DNA from: Amyloporia xantha
Lineage: Eukaryota > Basidiomycota > Agaricomycetes > Polyporales > Adustoporiaceae
NCBI GenBank assembly: GCA_036971615.1
Contig: JAYKKR010000002.1
Coordinates: 3,286,001-3,350,000, forward strand
Length of the DNA: 64,000 bases
Direction: 5' to 3'
Below are positions 43,618-57,176 of the stretch, piece by piece. The number at the start of each line of letters is the position of its first letter. Position 1 is the stretch's first letter. The notes under the pieces are model-generated. The model saw nothing but the letters and a program-made list of their open reading frames with translations, did no database searches and was not told the DNA's origin. Both the position numbers and the translations under genes were made by a program.

Positions 43618-46600
43618 ATGTCCAGTCCTGATGCTGACGGTCCAATTCCAACTCATCCCTTCAGAAATGGCGGTTCTCTACCATCCACCGTTCTCAGTCG
43701 CAATCACATAATGGAGGCTCTGTCCAAATCTCCAGACAACGGCGCCACTCTGGACCTGGCACATAAAGATCTCACCGACGTAGGGGAATCAGGTGCAGAG
43801 GAATTAGCGAATGTAGTCCAGGAAGCTGAGACGGACATCGTCATAAGGTGAGACTCACCTGTGACCGCATCAATTAAGACCTCCTTGACCTTCTCCTCAG
43901 AATTGCTTTGGCGTACAATCGCTTAACCACGTTGCCAATGGCTTTCGCGCTTCTTTCGCGTCTTAGATATCTGGTGCTAAGAAATAACAGCTTCTCGGTT
44001 TTCCCGGATGTCGTGCGTATACTCTATCGTTCAGCCGTTTGTTAGTTTAGTATTTGATCGTGGATCCTGAAGCTCACCGTCATGCCGTCGCTGGAGATTC
44101 TGGATATCAGTCGTAACAAAATCAAACGGTTCCCCTCACAGCCTGGCTGCCTTGTCAATCTGCGTGTATGCGTTACTCCCCAAAAGATCATTGTCAAACA
44201 CTTCAATCTTATTAAATTTTGTTTCTCCAGGTATTTTCTGTCTTCCGAAACAAGATTCGAAGGTTACCCGCGTACATTCCCCAGTTCAGCCAATTGACGA
44301 TATTCAAGGTAGATCAAAATCCAATAGAATGGCCTCCAAAGTCGATTCTGGAATCTCGCGGAAATCTGGATGATCCCCAGGTCATGGCTGAATGGATTAA
44401 GAATGTCCAAACCTGGATCGAAGATAACTGCCCGTCTCCAAGTAGCCGCAAGATGAGCGAAGATTCTATGGAAACTGAGCAGTCCTTGCAGGATGCTTCT
44501 GATATATCCATGTACGTCTCGGCTCTACTGTCTCAACAGCGACTAAGTCATGTAGCTTTATGCTATACAGCGAGCAGGACTCCAACTCCGTCCCACCATC
44601 ACCCCCTCCGAAGGATGGGCTTCGGGCGACTACCCTTTATCATGCTCGTTCTTTCTCTCTAGAGTCCGACACATCAACCTATTTTCAATTGGACCGCTCC
44701 CCCAGGAGCACAGGATCTAGTCGGTCGCGCGATGGTAGACCGAATTGGCCCCCAAACCTCAAGCTCACACCATCCGCCCCTAGCCTTGCCACTAGCTCAT
44801 CCACATCTCCTGCGCGGTCTCCCGATTCTTATTATCCGTCTGATGAGTCTGCTCCTTCCACGAACGGAGACGGTTCGGGCAGTGGCAATGAGGGCCAGCT
44901 CATGGAGACCATCAACAACGGCGCTGACTCGCCTGCAGGGTATAGGCCCGTGAGCAATAGCAGTAGTATAACTGTAAAGAAGAGTTTGCCTGAACTGCGG
45001 CTCAAGAACTTGCATCTCGCAACCCGAGAAGATAGACATGATTCGCAGCAGCGATCTGCTACACAATCCGCTCAGTCGAGCGCGATTAGCAGGTTGGCAG
45101 TCATCTCGGTTTTTTCTCCTCCCCCAAACTTGCTGACGATCCTTTTGCAGTCCACACAGACCTGTATTTGCGCCGGAAACACCCCTTACTGCGTCGCCAG
45201 TGAAGATGGATAGGCCTGCACGTCCCATGGATAACGAGCGGCATTCATACTTCCGCCGTCTTTCTTCCTTGACGCCTTTGAGCCTGGCAAAGACAATACC
45301 GGAAGATCTATTGGCGCTAGTTGATGCGGTACGAGGTGTCCTCTTCGGGGTCTCCCAGATCTACCAGGCCCTGCAACACTACACAGTGTATGCAATTGAC
45401 GAGCGACTCTCGGCAGTGCTTTTGAAGGTCCTCGATCCTGCCAGTGTCTACATGTCTCAGTTGATTGACGCTCTGGATCGCTTCGATACGATGAGCAAGA
45501 AGGCCCTGCCGCCGCCTGCCGTGTGTAGGGCAGTAGTCGAGAGTTGCAGGGATAATGTGACTGTCTTCGGGAAGGCTGTCGGGGTGTTAGCTCTGCAGCT
45601 GAAAGTCTTGGCGACTCACGACGATGTCCGTTATACCAGAAGTATGTTATTGACTCTCTATGGGGCCATGGCGGAGATTTCAAGTTCGTGGCAATCGATG
45701 TCAAGCCGCATTGAAGCTGTCAGGCCCCTGCTTTGGGAAGTCCGACCACCACCTGTTGCGAAGTCACATACTCGACCTAATGGAACGGAATTTGCGGGCA
45801 GGTCGCCTGTGTCGGCGCCTGCTGGGGGCCCTTCCTCCTTCATTGGGTCTTTGGACCAGCCGCGGTTGAGGCCGAACGTCTCGCCAGGTTCCCTGGACCA
45901 CGGGAAGACACGCATGACACGCAGGCATGCCGGATCCTTCAGTTCCAAGGACGTGGAGATTGGGAAAATGTTGCCTTCCTTCGTCGATCCCCCGTCGCTC
46001 ACGGCTGGTGTCCTTAACGGAGCATCTCCTCTTACGCCTGTCCCTCGCACCATGAGGCGGGTAGGACCTTCACTCAACTCGGCGCCGTTGAATGGTGCAT
46101 CGACGGTGAATTCATCGGGGCCTCAGAGCGCAGACGGTAGCTTTGCTGGAGCTGGGGGGACTGCTCAAGCTAATCATAGGTGGGACTCACATTCGCGGCA
46201 AGGCTCGCAGAGCTCCATGGTCGCGTCGTCATCATCGTCTTCTCTCGCGCTTCGGATGGCACTGGATACGCCCTCTAGCACGAGTACTCTCGTGGATAAA
46301 GAGGCGATAGAGGCGATGAAGCAAGCACTGGATGCTGCACCGGCCATTTGGGAGATGATGGGCGAGATCTTGTCTGACGAGCTGGATTCGAAAGAGGATC
46401 TGAAAGAGACGTTGGACAAAGCGAAGGATGTGGCGGAGAGACTAAGGCAGAATATCCAAACGATGCAGGATGGTTCTCCGCTGGCGGATCGTAAACCGTT
46501 ACACGACGACGCCCGTGTGTTCGCTAAGGTAAGCCGCACCCCAATGTCGTGGCGTCCATTGCAAAGCTAACGTCTGCCTCGTGTGACAGACCGTTATCCA

Positions 46601-46985
46601 ATTATCGAGTGCTATCAAAACGCACATCACCGCCCATCCCTTGTCGTCTACTATCCGGACGGACATGGTTAAGCTCACGAACGCTACAGAAGAGTTCGTC
46701 ATTCTGTTGCATGTTTCGTCGTTCTCTCCGGCTCCCACTCCGAGGCCGTATTCTCCTATGGTTGCGCATCCAAGTCCACTGGGGCCTCATGAAGACGGGA
46801 AACTCGGTGCCAACTTATCACGTACTCGCAGTGCAGCGCCCTCTTCCAGCTCGAAGTTGGCAACAACGATGCGGGAACCGCCTCATACTGCGCTTCCTCA
46901 CCAGACGTTCGCTATACCAACCCCTCCGCGGTTTGGGCCTCTCAGGAAAGAGATCACAAATGACTCCGCAGCTGTACCGGGTTGA
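43618..46985 (+). CDS. SOG2: SOG2-like leucine-rich-repeat protein of the RAM pathway
   Basis: Sog2 is a scaffold of the RAM/NDR-kinase network that controls polarity and cell separation. The N-terminal part has leucine-rich repeats: [71 protein letters not shown] and [20 protein letters not shown]. The consensus [19 protein letters not shown] follows. A long Ser/Pro-rich linker leads to the RAM domain: [78 protein letters not shown]. The C-terminal part has a helical region ([38 protein letters not shown]). Around seven introns, mostly in the repeat region. The start chosen, [15 protein letters not shown], is the nearest ATG to the first repeat. Confidence 0.88.
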
Positions 46986-47228
46986 CATTCGAGCTTTGGA
47001 TTATCTTTCGGGTTTTTAATTAACTTATCTCATCCTATTGTTCGGCTACCACATCGTTCATTCGTATTCTGCCAGTGTATCATGACAATAATCACTATAG
47101 TCCGCTTTATATGCACCAGATCAATAAGATGTTCAAATGCCCACGGCTATAATCCACGGCTATGAATGAATATCTCAATAGCACCTTGTCCGAGAATAGC
47201 GGGAGAGTCCAATCCCAATTGGATGTGT

Positions 47229-49951
47229 CTACCTAGGAACACTTTTCGAGGACTGACGCCTAGTGACCGCCCGTTCCCCCATGCCATCCTGCGCGTTAGC
47301 GACGATTCTACTGATCTCAGTCCGGATCTCCTGAAGATTCGCTTTCAGTGTCTTCGCATCCTCGAATTTTCTGTGAGCCTTGGCCTCCTCCACGAACGTC
47401 TCCAGCAAAGCTTCTTGTTCAAGTAGCGGCTGCAGGACGCGGGCTACCTCAGAATCAGGATCGATGCCTTGTTCATCGGTCTCTTTATGGGTAGAAGGTG
47501 TTGGTTGTGCATTACTCTGCGGCTTCGGCAAAGACTGGAAGACATAGTAAAATTAGTACGAGAACGACGATGTATTGAAGGTCAATTCTCACTGACCTGC
47601 AATGGGAACATGTGCTTTTGCAAGAAAATATTGGCGCGGTTAAGGATGGCCCCTTGAATACGATCCTGGGAACTACCAGGTCCTCCGGGACACGGGAGCT
47701 GACATATTCGCTTTGCGAGGACGTCATACTGACTGAATGCTTCGAGCAGTCGCTTTCGAGCGGCAGTCGCTTCTGGTGTAGGCCTTTCCTGCTTACTAAA
47801 GAGATCAACGATGATGAGTATTTGCTCACGCTGACGGTATAGGTCACAAACCTCAAGCTCAACATGAGCTCCTGAAACTGCGGCAGAGAGTCCTCAATCT
47901 CTTTCTCAAGACTGATGAAGGCCTACATGCCGATCAATCGTCAGACAACAGGGGAGTGTGAGTATACGTACGTCGTAGAGCTTGAAGAATACAGGTATAC
48001 TGTGAGCCTCATGCTTGTACTGCTGTCGTCTGATGCATGAAAGGGTCAATACTGGGTTCATATATATAGTGAGACAAAAAACCCAACGATAGGACTGGAC
48101 GGCACTCTCGACATATCCGAACACCTTTCAAGAACTTCTCCTCTTCGCTCAGAACGTCATCGTTGGCCTTCCCCTTGGATTGTGCATTCGAGGTGGTCCG
48201 CCGTCGTACCCCATAATCAACACCTTCACCAACTTCTTCGATCCGACCGGTCTTCGAGTCTGCGACAAAGAGAAGGGAGCATGTCTGCGGACGCTGAGGA
48301 TATTTGACGGGTAGTGAGCAAACAATTCGACCACATAGGCGACAATGATGTTTGCGATTGGTAAGCGGATGGAAAGAGGCTCTAGGACCATCAGAGGAAT
48401 ATTTAGATTCAAGTGGGACGAGAATGCGATTACAGACGGAATGGACTCACGAACATATAAAACATTGTGTAACTGACGCATCATCCTCCCATGGAGTAAT
48501 GGTCTGCTCTGCAGCTGTATATACAAGATCTATTACTAGATTCAATGCCATACTGAATGCGAAAACTCACATCGAATGTCATTCTTACTGCCTGGCGTCG
48601 CCTGCGACTGCAAGACATCGCGCCACAGATCACTTGCACTCTTACTCCTCAAATCGGAGAAATCCATGTCGAAGATCGACGACAAGCGTTTATTTGGCCG
48701 TTGACGTCGGTCAGAAGGTTGCGCAGCCTTTTCCCTGAGCTTCTGCTCCTCGGGCGGAAAATGAAGATTAATCAACTTCTCCAGCCGTCGTTCGATCCTC
48801 GTGCGCTCAATACGTCCTACATCTAGACGTGCTTTACGCGCTTCCACAAACTCATCAGTACGTGGCCTGTAAACACCTTTTGGCTGAAAACCAGGTCGAT
48901 ATGGGGCGAAAGATCGAGAAGCAATACGATTAGACGTAGATGAGGTGACGGGTGACGAGGGTTGAGTATAAGGTGCAGTAGGTGCAGATGATACCGCCTG
49001 AATTTGCGGTACGGGAGATGACAGACGAGACGCCGAGACGTCAGAATTGGGTGACGGTGGAACGGTTGCTGCGCGAACTTGGGAATCCTTGCGAGGCGGC
49101 AATGGCTTAGCAGGGAGATCGAGGGTGGGAATATCGGGCAATGCTCTATCATGCGGTGTGACTGGTGGCGAAGGGGTGTTTGAGGAAGCCTGACTTGGAG
49201 TGGACGCCGCTCGTGGCTGGTCTAATTGACGAGACATGCTTGATCCATTAGAGGGCATACGGGCATGTGTATCTACTGGACGTAGAGGTGATGATGGCAG
49301 TGGAGACCGCACGTTAGCGGCGCGCAGAGGAACATGTCGGAATGTCGAAGTTTTGCGCGGCGTCGGCAAAGATCCATGTGATGGACCCGCTGCAGGCAAA
49401 CTTGACGGTCCTGCAGTAGGCGATGAAAGCAGAGTGCCATTACTACTCGGGGTAGGAGACGGTGCCTTAGACGATGGTGACGGGCTTGCTGGGATTGACA
49501 CGGGCGAGCTGACACGATTCATATAAGGGACCGGCGGTTCTTTCAAAGGCACCGCAGGGGCACTAGCTGAGTATGAGGCGTAGTCAAAATGGGCCGACTC
49601 CGGATGTTCGCTATGAGGCAAGGAAGCTATCATGGACGTAGGTCTAGGAAGCGAGGTCTTGTCACTGCCTCCTGGGCGAATATGAGAGTCTGACGCGCCA
49701 AGGCTCCCTGACCGATGATGGACGAACGGCTCGCCATTCGCATGACCATTTCCATTACCGACGTTGCCCACAATCGACTGTGGACGGGCCTGAGGAGAAC
49801 CGGACTGATTTGATACATTCCGCGAATGTCTCTTGGACTACGTACAGATGACGAGTTTAGCTAGTATTTTGAGAAGCACATACAAGCATACCTTGTAAGC
49901 TTGGTAAGGGACGTAAGGCGTATTCATCGTGGTATCTGGCAATGTGGACAT
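47229..49951 (-). CDS. PEP7: FYVE-domain vesicle tethering protein, Pep7/Vac1 (rabenosyn-5) type
   Basis: This family links PI3P, Rab5 and SNAREs in Golgi-to-endosome traffic. It starts MSTLPDTTMNTPYVPYQAYK at 49951. A 400-residue Ser/Pro-rich N-terminal extension follows, then RTDEFVEARKARLDVGRIER and NKRLSSIFDMDFSDL. The FYVE finger is split by introns: ITPWEDDASVTQCFICS, then ASFHPLTNRKHHCRLCGRIVCSLP with the diagnostic RKHHCRLCG, and finally VRICRECRPVL. After it come LFVADSKTGRIEEVGEGVDYGVRR, KLYDAFISLEKEIEDSLPQFQ and a coiled region. The C-terminus has the rabenosyn Rab-binding helix (LEQEALLETFVEEAKAHRKF, DAKTLKANLQEIRTEI). Several introns, with the one after QAYK at about 49845-49896 clear. 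Confidence 0.85.
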
Positions 49952-50217
49952 TTACAAAGTCATGATCTGGTCGTTACTGGATATGACGAGCACCGCCGAG
50001 AAACTATGCCCCTCCTTGGGAACCACCTGTAGCGATCATTGATATGATGTATCAATTAGTTCAAACACTGGCGAGGTAAGTCACAGGACGCTCACGGTGG
50101 TAGTTTGTATAGAAAGCTGAGGCAAGTGTAAGACGGGTGTATGAGTCGCCGAGCCGCAGCTCCTCCTCACTCTCACGTTGGATTCAAGCTTACTTGCGGC
50201 GCTCTTCTCCTCTAGCC

Positions 50218-51572
50218 ATGTCTGCACCCACTGGAATAGCTGTATCTCAGGAGCTATCGAGCACTTTCTCAGATGCAATAGCCTCCAAGTCCATCAGATT
50301 CCTCAAGGTTTCCATCCGCAATGGTCTCGCTCAGTCTTAGTCTTCCGCCCGTGTCTATGCAGCTCATATCCTCGCCGTACATCAGAATCGCTCGTTCCGG
50401 ACGGAACGACACCTTTGTCCGGAACGTTAGAAGAGGATCTGGACAAGATAGGAAGCATCTTGGAGGACAATGTTCCGGCCTATGTCCTCGCAAGACTGGA
50501 TGACCCTCCTTCCGATTGGTTGGCGATCTCCTACGTTCCTGACACCGCGAAGGTCAGAGACAAGGTGTGCACTGTAGCGGTTATAATATCTTTCCCCATC
50601 ATATTTATTGGGGTGTGCCTGTAGATGCTGTATGCAGCAACGAGGACGACTTTGACAAAGTCGCTTGGGTCTAGTAATTTTACGGACAGTATATTTGCAA
50701 CTAGCAAGGATGACCTATCGACCGAATCATATGCGAAGCACAGACAGCATCTGGCCGCACCGAAGCCAATGAGTGCAAGAGAGAAGGAGATTGCAGCCAT
50801 CAAGGCAGCTGAACTTGAAGCAGGAGGGTCAGGTTATGAGGGTAGTAGAGCGAGGCAGAATCACGTCGGGACTGGTGTAGGGCTCAAATGGACAAAAGAC
50901 GTGGAGAATGCTGTCAGGGAATTGGGCGAGGGAGATGCTAGTGCTCTAGTTCTCATTGTAAGTGGCCGTATCGACTTGCAAGCTGTATCTTCGACTCACA
51001 ATGACATCAGAGCATTGATCCGTCTTCGGAAACGTTGCTGTTATCATCGGCAGCGGAGTGCAGCGTTGACGGTTTAGGTGCCGCTCTTCCAACATCGGAA
51101 CCTTGTACGTTTGTTTGCCGGCCCAGAATGTGGTTTACCGATGTTAACCCAATTGCAGCATATGCGTTCTTTGCATGGTCTCAAAGCGGAGCCTCGTCTC
51201 CCAGACGGGACATCAGTGCGTGGTCCTTCATGTTATAATGTCAGCACCTATGCTAATTGGCTGTGTGCTGCTTGCACAGTATTTATATACTCATGCCCCT
51301 CCTCTTCGCCGATCAAACACCGCATGTTGTTCTCCTCAGGGTCGTCTTCTGTCTTCCAATCTGCCAAGGACATTATCTCATCAACTGGGAGCGCTTCCAC
51401 ATTGGCTTCTCGCAAGATAGAGACGTCTGATCCAACAGAATTGACAGAGGACTACCTTGTGACGGAGCTTGGCTTGAGCAGGGCCAGCGTCGTTGGGAGC
51501 GCGACAGTGCCTGCGCAGGAAACTGAAAAGAAGCCCTTCGCCCGCCCCAAGGGTCCCGGCAGGAGGAGATGA
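50218..51572 (+). CDS. TWF1: Twinfilin
   Basis: Twinfilin binds actin monomers and filament ends through two ADF/cofilin domains. It starts [20 protein letters not shown]. The first domain continues [71 protein letters not shown]. The linker is [20 protein letters not shown] and [16 protein letters not shown]. The second domain reads [31 protein letters not shown], then [30 protein letters not shown] and [17 protein letters not shown]. The tail [14 protein letters not shown] matches the basic twinfilin C-terminus. Five introns, all in phase. An upstream in-frame ATG at 50137 is less likely because the family starts at the chosen site. Confidence 0.93.
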
Positions 51573-51952
51573 TTGTTAGGCCTTCTCTTTCGCCCACGTC
51601 TTGATTTCTTCAAGTTATCCAGGTCCGGAGATCTGTGTTACAGACTGGTTACAAATGTACTCTGTAGATGATTCATACCTGTATTCGTGCATTCCATATC
51701 CAGTTCCCCGCACTGTGCTCCGGAATTCGTCAGTTCAGTGCTGACATCCCCTTCCTGAAGTCATTACTACATACGGCAGATTGTCTCCGTCACATGAACT
51801 TCGAGCACGAAGCGGACACCGCACTCGGGGCCGTCATGGGCTCATGGCGGTAGCTACAAGTGCTTACCCGAGAGGCGCGCTGTCTCGCCATAGCTATATA
51901 GCAGCCTGCGGGCGGAATGCTTTTGGCGTGAACCCCTACAGTGGCAGCGGAG
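51573..51952. other. Intergenic between twinfilin and the first SCOT gene
   Basis: About 380 bases without a recognisable gene; promoter region of the first CoA-transferase copy. Confidence 0.5.
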
Positions 51953-54136
51953 ATGCTATCGGCGACGCGGTCAGGTTGTTCATCGCTGCTGTTCGTATCC
52001 TCAGCGGCTGCTTTGCGCGTAAGCGTAGTGCCCTCCGGTCACGCAGTGCGCTTTAGGGTCAAGCAGTACAGTACTGCTGCAGACTTGCCTGTGCCTAACA
52101 AGACTAAGATCTGGGATTCGGTGGATGAGGCCGTCAAGGACGTGAAAAGCGGAGATGTACTTTTGAGTGGTGGTGAGCCATAAACCAGCCCCCCTTCTTT
52201 GTTTGAGGCGTAACTCATGGCTGGCCAGGCTTTGGACTATGCGGCACGCCAGGTCGAGTATCATGAGCACCACCAAGCGCGAATTACCAGGCTAACAGCC
52301 ATGAACTCGGACAGACACCTTGATCGAAGCATTGGCCAAGAGGAAGGAAGTTACAAAGTTAACTGCAGTATCGAATAATGCTGGGTCGGGAGAGCTTGGA
52401 TTGGGTATGTTCTCGTTTGCGCAAATTCTGTACGTTGGAGTCTTCATACATGCGCTCTAGGGAAACTGCTCCATAATGGCCAGATTGACAAAATGATGGC
52501 ATCCTATATCGGAGGGTACGTGGGTTTTATACTATGTTCTTGCGGTCACGTAAATCATGTACTATCCCGCAGGAACAAGTACTTCGAATCATTGTATCTG
52601 AACGGCAAGATCTCCCTTGAACTGATCCCACAAGGCTCGCTTGTCGGCCGTCTCAATGCGCACGCCGCTGGCATCCCAATGTTCTTCACTCCTACTGGTG
52701 CTTCAACGGCGGTGGAAGAAGGGACAATACCCATACGATACCACGAAGGCGGTGTCGCACAAGGTGTTGCTATACCAGGGAATAAGAAAGAGGCGCGGAT
52801 CATCAATGGCCGACGATACATCCTCGAGCCAGCCATAGCTGCAGATGTCGCGTTCATTAGGGCTTGGAAAGTCGACGAAGTGGGGAACTGTGTTTTCAGG
52901 TAAGGCTTCTCGTCCCGATTGATTGACTTCGTTCAATCAGGCTTCCATAGGTACACAGCGAATAACTTCTCGGCGACAATGGCGCGCAATGCTAAACTCA
53001 CTATTGTCGAGGTATAGAATCCCTTCCACTGTTGATCATTGCGTATTGTGATCAGTGACCTACGGACTCATTGGACAGGCTGAGAACATTGTCCCTATTG
53101 GTTCTATTTCGCCCAACGCGATCCATGTCCCCAGTATTTACATTGATCGTATCGTGAAGGCCACTGCTGCCAAGCAGATTGAGATCACGACACTAGCTTC
53201 AGGTGCGAAATCGGAAGACTCCATACCCTTGAGCCCCGAGAAAAAGGCTGCCCAGGAGCAGAGGCACCGAATTGCGAGTCGTGCAGCGAAAGAAATCAAG
53301 GACGGATTCCATGTCAACTTGGGTATCGGAATGCCGACTCTTGTACCGGAGGTGCGTGAAGTTCCCGTTCTTGAAATAACTTGTCGTGACTCCGCTGTCA
53401 GTTCCTCGAACCGGGCGTGCGAGTGTGGCTTCAAAGCGAGAACGGCATCCTTGGCATGGGACCTTATCCGACAAAAGAACAGCTCGATGCGTGAGTTTTA
53501 CGTTTCCGACGGGGCGCGTTGACGGACTCAATGAGTTCTCTAGCGACATTATCAATGCCGGCAAGGAGACTGTTACTCTTCTTCCTGGCGCGTCTGTGTT
53601 TGGTGCGTAGCTCAGGACACAGGCGATCGGCGTTTGAGCGGTGTATGCTAATGTGCAGTACATCAGATTCTAACGAGTCATTCTCAATGATCAGAGGGGG
53701 ACACATTGATGTGGCCATTCTCGGCGTAAGTCGGTCTTTTATAGGGGGAGGGGTGAGAGAAGAAGCTGATCCCATTATCTAGGCCATGCAAGTATCCCAG
53801 GCAGGTGACATCGCCAACTTCATGATTCCCGGCAAGATGGTCAAGGGAATCGGAGGTGCAATGGACCTGGTCTCTAACCCCGACAAAACCAAGGTTATCG
53901 CCGTGATGGAGCATTGCGCAAGGGACGGCAGCCCGAAGATCCTCAAAGAATGCGGGTTACCGTTAACGGGCGCTCGGACTGTCAGCCAAATAATCACTGA
54001 ACTTGCAGTTTTCGACGTGGATCGTCACGCGGGGGAGCTGCATCTCACTGAATTGGCAGAGGGAGTGACTTTGGAGGAAGTGAAGGCAAAGACTGGGTGT
54101 GACTTTAAAGTCTCCAGTCAGCTTGGAGCGATGTAA
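51953..54136 (+). CDS. Succinyl-CoA:3-ketoacid CoA-transferase, copy 1 (mitochondrial)
   Basis: The enzyme moves CoA from succinyl-CoA to acetoacetate or related acids in mitochondria. The N-terminus is a presequence ([20 protein letters not shown] ... [11 protein letters not shown]). The alpha part follows: [60 protein letters not shown] and [21 protein letters not shown] linker ([20 protein letters not shown]) leads to the beta part: [31 protein letters not shown] with the catalytic Glu of [24 protein letters not shown] and [18 protein letters not shown]. It ends [12 protein letters not shown] count ten short introns. A close paralogue lies 443 bases downstream on the same strand. This copy has an intron after CGTP that the other lacks. 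Confidence 0.94.
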
Positions 54137-54579
54137 TGCGATAGAAGTATCTCATTTCATGGCCTTTAACATCCGCGACGCCTTGGTGTAGATTAAATGT
54201 GAATTTACCCCGTGGGGTCTCCAGTCTGGAGGCTCGCTAGTGTCTGGAACGGAGTATGGCAGACGTCGAAGAAGATCGGGTAGGAAGGGGTGAAATATTG
54301 TGAAGTACCCATCGGGCGGGTATCGGCCGTCATACCGGCCTAATTGGGGAGCTGCGACTGGCCGAGCGCCAGAGATTCCTCTGCACATTATCTTCGCAAG
54401 AACTATTCGTCATGGTTGACTTCAGCTTGTTTAGACATCCTCCGGCCCAGACATTCAGCTTTGCCGGACGGAAGGAGCCGCTGGCGATGCGACACTCATG
54501 ATATATAAAATCCATTTCTCCTCGTTCACCACCACCTCCTTCCCCACCATCCCGTACCTCCCGCGCGTCCCCCCTCACG
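54137..54579. other. Spacer between the two SCOT copies
   Basis: 443 bases with no gene. The stretch 54520-54575 is CT/CCA-rich, a likely promoter tract for copy 2, so each copy probably has its own promoter. Confidence 0.5.
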
Positions 54580-56699
54580 ATGTGGGCACTCAAGGCACGC
54601 GTGCCTGCGCTCCGTAGTCTTCGTCATACTGTGGTCGTCTCTGCTCGCATACGTTACTACAGTGTAGTAACAGATGTTCCTATACCCAAGAAGACCAAGA
54701 TCTGGGACTCACCGGATGAAGCTGTGAAAGATGTAAAGAGCGGTGACATCGTCCTCTGCGGAGGTGAGCATGGGGATGCACTTCCTGGCTCTGCTGTCTC
54801 AGCAGTTCAACAGGGTTCGGACTGTGTGGGATCCCCGAGACTTTGATTGAGGCGCTGTCGCGTCGTAAGGACGTGGACAACATCACCGCTGTTTCGAACA
54901 ACGCTGGGGCGAAAGACCTCGGGCTTGGTACGTGAAATGCGGCGTTAGAGCGGGTGACGTCGCTCACGGATAGGCTAGTGAGATTGGTGCAGTCGGGACA
55001 GTTGGACAAGTTGATGATCTCATATCTGGGAGGGTACGTAATTGGACGTCTTCTTAATCATTCGTGTCAATTGAGGATTACGTAGCAACAAATTCCTCGA
55101 GGCAAAGTACCTCAAAGGAGAAGTTGGCATCGAGCTCGTTCCGCAGGGTACCCTTGTCGCGCGTTTGAAGGCGTACGCGTCGGGATACCCAGCAGTCCTG
55201 ACGCCAACGGGAGCGTCAACTGCGGTCGAGTCGGGCGACATCCCCATTCGTTATAACGATGGTGGTATGGCGAATGGTGTGAAGGTGCCCGGTAACAAGA
55301 AGCAGACCATGGTCTTCGATGGACGGAAATATGTTGTCGAGCCTGCTATTGCCGGCGATGTCGCATTTGTGCACGCCTGGAAAGCAGATGAAGTCGGTAA
55401 CTTGGTCTTCAGATATACCGCGAACAACTACAATGCGGTCATGGCTCGCAACGCGAAATTGACGATTGTTGAGGTACGCATGCGCAATACAGTTCCGCAG
55501 AGCAAGCTCTGACGATGTATTTTTAGGCTGAGGAGATTGTGTACGTATTGTGGTATTCCTTGCGCTCGACATGCAAATCCTGATGTGCCTTATCTAGACC
55601 CGTTGGAAGTCTCTCTCCCAACGCCATTCACATTCCTGGTATCTACGTCGATCGGATTGTCCGCGCTACTCAGCCCAAGGCTATTGAGGTTCTGGCACTT
55701 GCTAAGAGCAAGGAGGAGCAGACTGGAAAAACCTCGACTGGTGCGAGCTCACAGAAGGCAGCTGACGACTGGCGGCACAAGATTGCCAAGCGGGCGGCGA
55801 AGGAAATCCGTGACGGCTACTATGTCAACTTGGGTGTCGGTGTCCCGACTCTTGTTCCTGAGGTGAATGGTTCAATTTCTTTGGCAACCTAACTATCTTA
55901 TCCTGAACGCGTTCGTAGCATTTGGACCCTGGTATTTCGGTCTGGGTTGAGAGTGAAAACGGTATTCTCGGTATGGGCCCGTACCCAACAGAAGACCAAG
56001 TCGACCCGTAGGTGTTGTCGTTGTCACTTTGCTGTCAAAAAGTCTCATTAGACACCCTCAGCGACATCATCAACGCTGGCAAAGAGACAACTACCCTTCT
56101 TCCTGGTGCATCATGTTTCGGTGCGTATTGCTGAGCATTCCGTTGGACGTTTTTGTCTAAACGGGTTTCCGGCAGACTCCATTGAGTCGTTTGACATGAT
56201 TCGTGGTGGCCATATGGACGTAACATGCCTGGGGGTATGTGATCTACTCAATGTGTACGCCAATTTGCTGATGGTCAATTTTCTGCGGTAAGGCGATGCA
56301 AGTTTCACAGGCCGGCGATATCGCAAACTTCATGATCCCTGGAAAGCTGGTTAAGGGTGAGTGATGTTGCCGGAAAGTTTTGACTGATTTCTGACAGCTG
56401 TGGTGACAGGCATTGGCGGTGCCATGGATTTGGTCTCGAACCCTGACAAGACGAAAGTTATTGCTCTCCTGCAGCATTGCTCGAAGGACGGGACTCCCAA
56501 AATTGTCAAGCAGTGCTCATTGCCCATCACGGGAGCACGCGCAGTTAGTATGATTGTTACGGAGTTGGCGGCGTTCAACGTGGATCGTGTGGCTGGAGAG
56601 CTCGAGTTGATTGACTTGGCAGAGGGCGTGACGCTCGAGGAGGTGAAGGCGAAGACGGCTTGCGACTTCAAGGTGTCGCCATCGCTGGGTCAGATGTAA
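54580..56699 (+). CDS. Succinyl-CoA:3-ketoacid CoA-transferase, copy 2 (mitochondrial)
   Basis: Same enzyme family and domain order as the copy upstream. The presequence is [20 protein letters not shown] ... [12 protein letters not shown]. The alpha part shows [60 protein letters not shown] and [20 protein letters not shown]. The beta part shows [31 protein letters not shown] (catalytic Glu present), [20 protein letters not shown] and [19 protein letters not shown], and it ends [11 protein letters not shown]. Compared with copy 1 it lacks the intron after the GLCG(T/I)P segment and has two extra introns, after EAEEIV and within KG|IGGAMD. The linker differs strongly ([16 protein letters not shown]). 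Both copies look intact. Confidence 0.94.
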
Positions 56700-57176
56700 T
56701 ATTCTTCGGTAGTGTAGCACTTTGCCCGTATTTATGGACATATCATCGACGACGTTGGCAAAGGAGAGTGAACTTGAAACGGACGACGGTCGGATGTGGA
56801 CCGTGTGAGGTTATACGGCCAGTGCCAGTTTCGATTTCATGGCGCCCGCTGCATCCGGGCAGTCGGTGCGCGTGCTGGTAGCGTGAAGGTGGAGACTTGT
56901 ACCTGCATGCTTCGTACTCCCAGTCATTGTCCATCGACCGACGACGCTACAGCATTCATCCCTGCCGCAAGGATCACTATCTGAGCGACCTCGGATAAGC
57001 TGGTCTACCTCCCGGCGCTAGCTTCGCGAAGGCTCTCATTCCCAGTGTGCCGTTGCCGACACTTCTTGCTCCACCAGCATCAACTCGAACTGACGACTCC
57101 CGCCTGCCTGCCTGCGCCTGCATTCCCTCGCTACCACACCCAAGCTTGCGCGAGCTGGCAGACACATACGCACGGG
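56700..57176. other. Intergenic between SCOT copy 2 and SMI1
   Basis: About 480 bases without a supported gene. It is C/CT-rich from about 57040 to 57150, just before the SMI1 start. Confidence 0.5.

Noticed and set aside
50137..50340. Upstream in-frame ATG as twinfilin start
   Set aside because: Twinfilins begin close to the SGIAVS-like segment; the ATG at 50218 gives that start, and the extra 27 residues have no counterpart I know.
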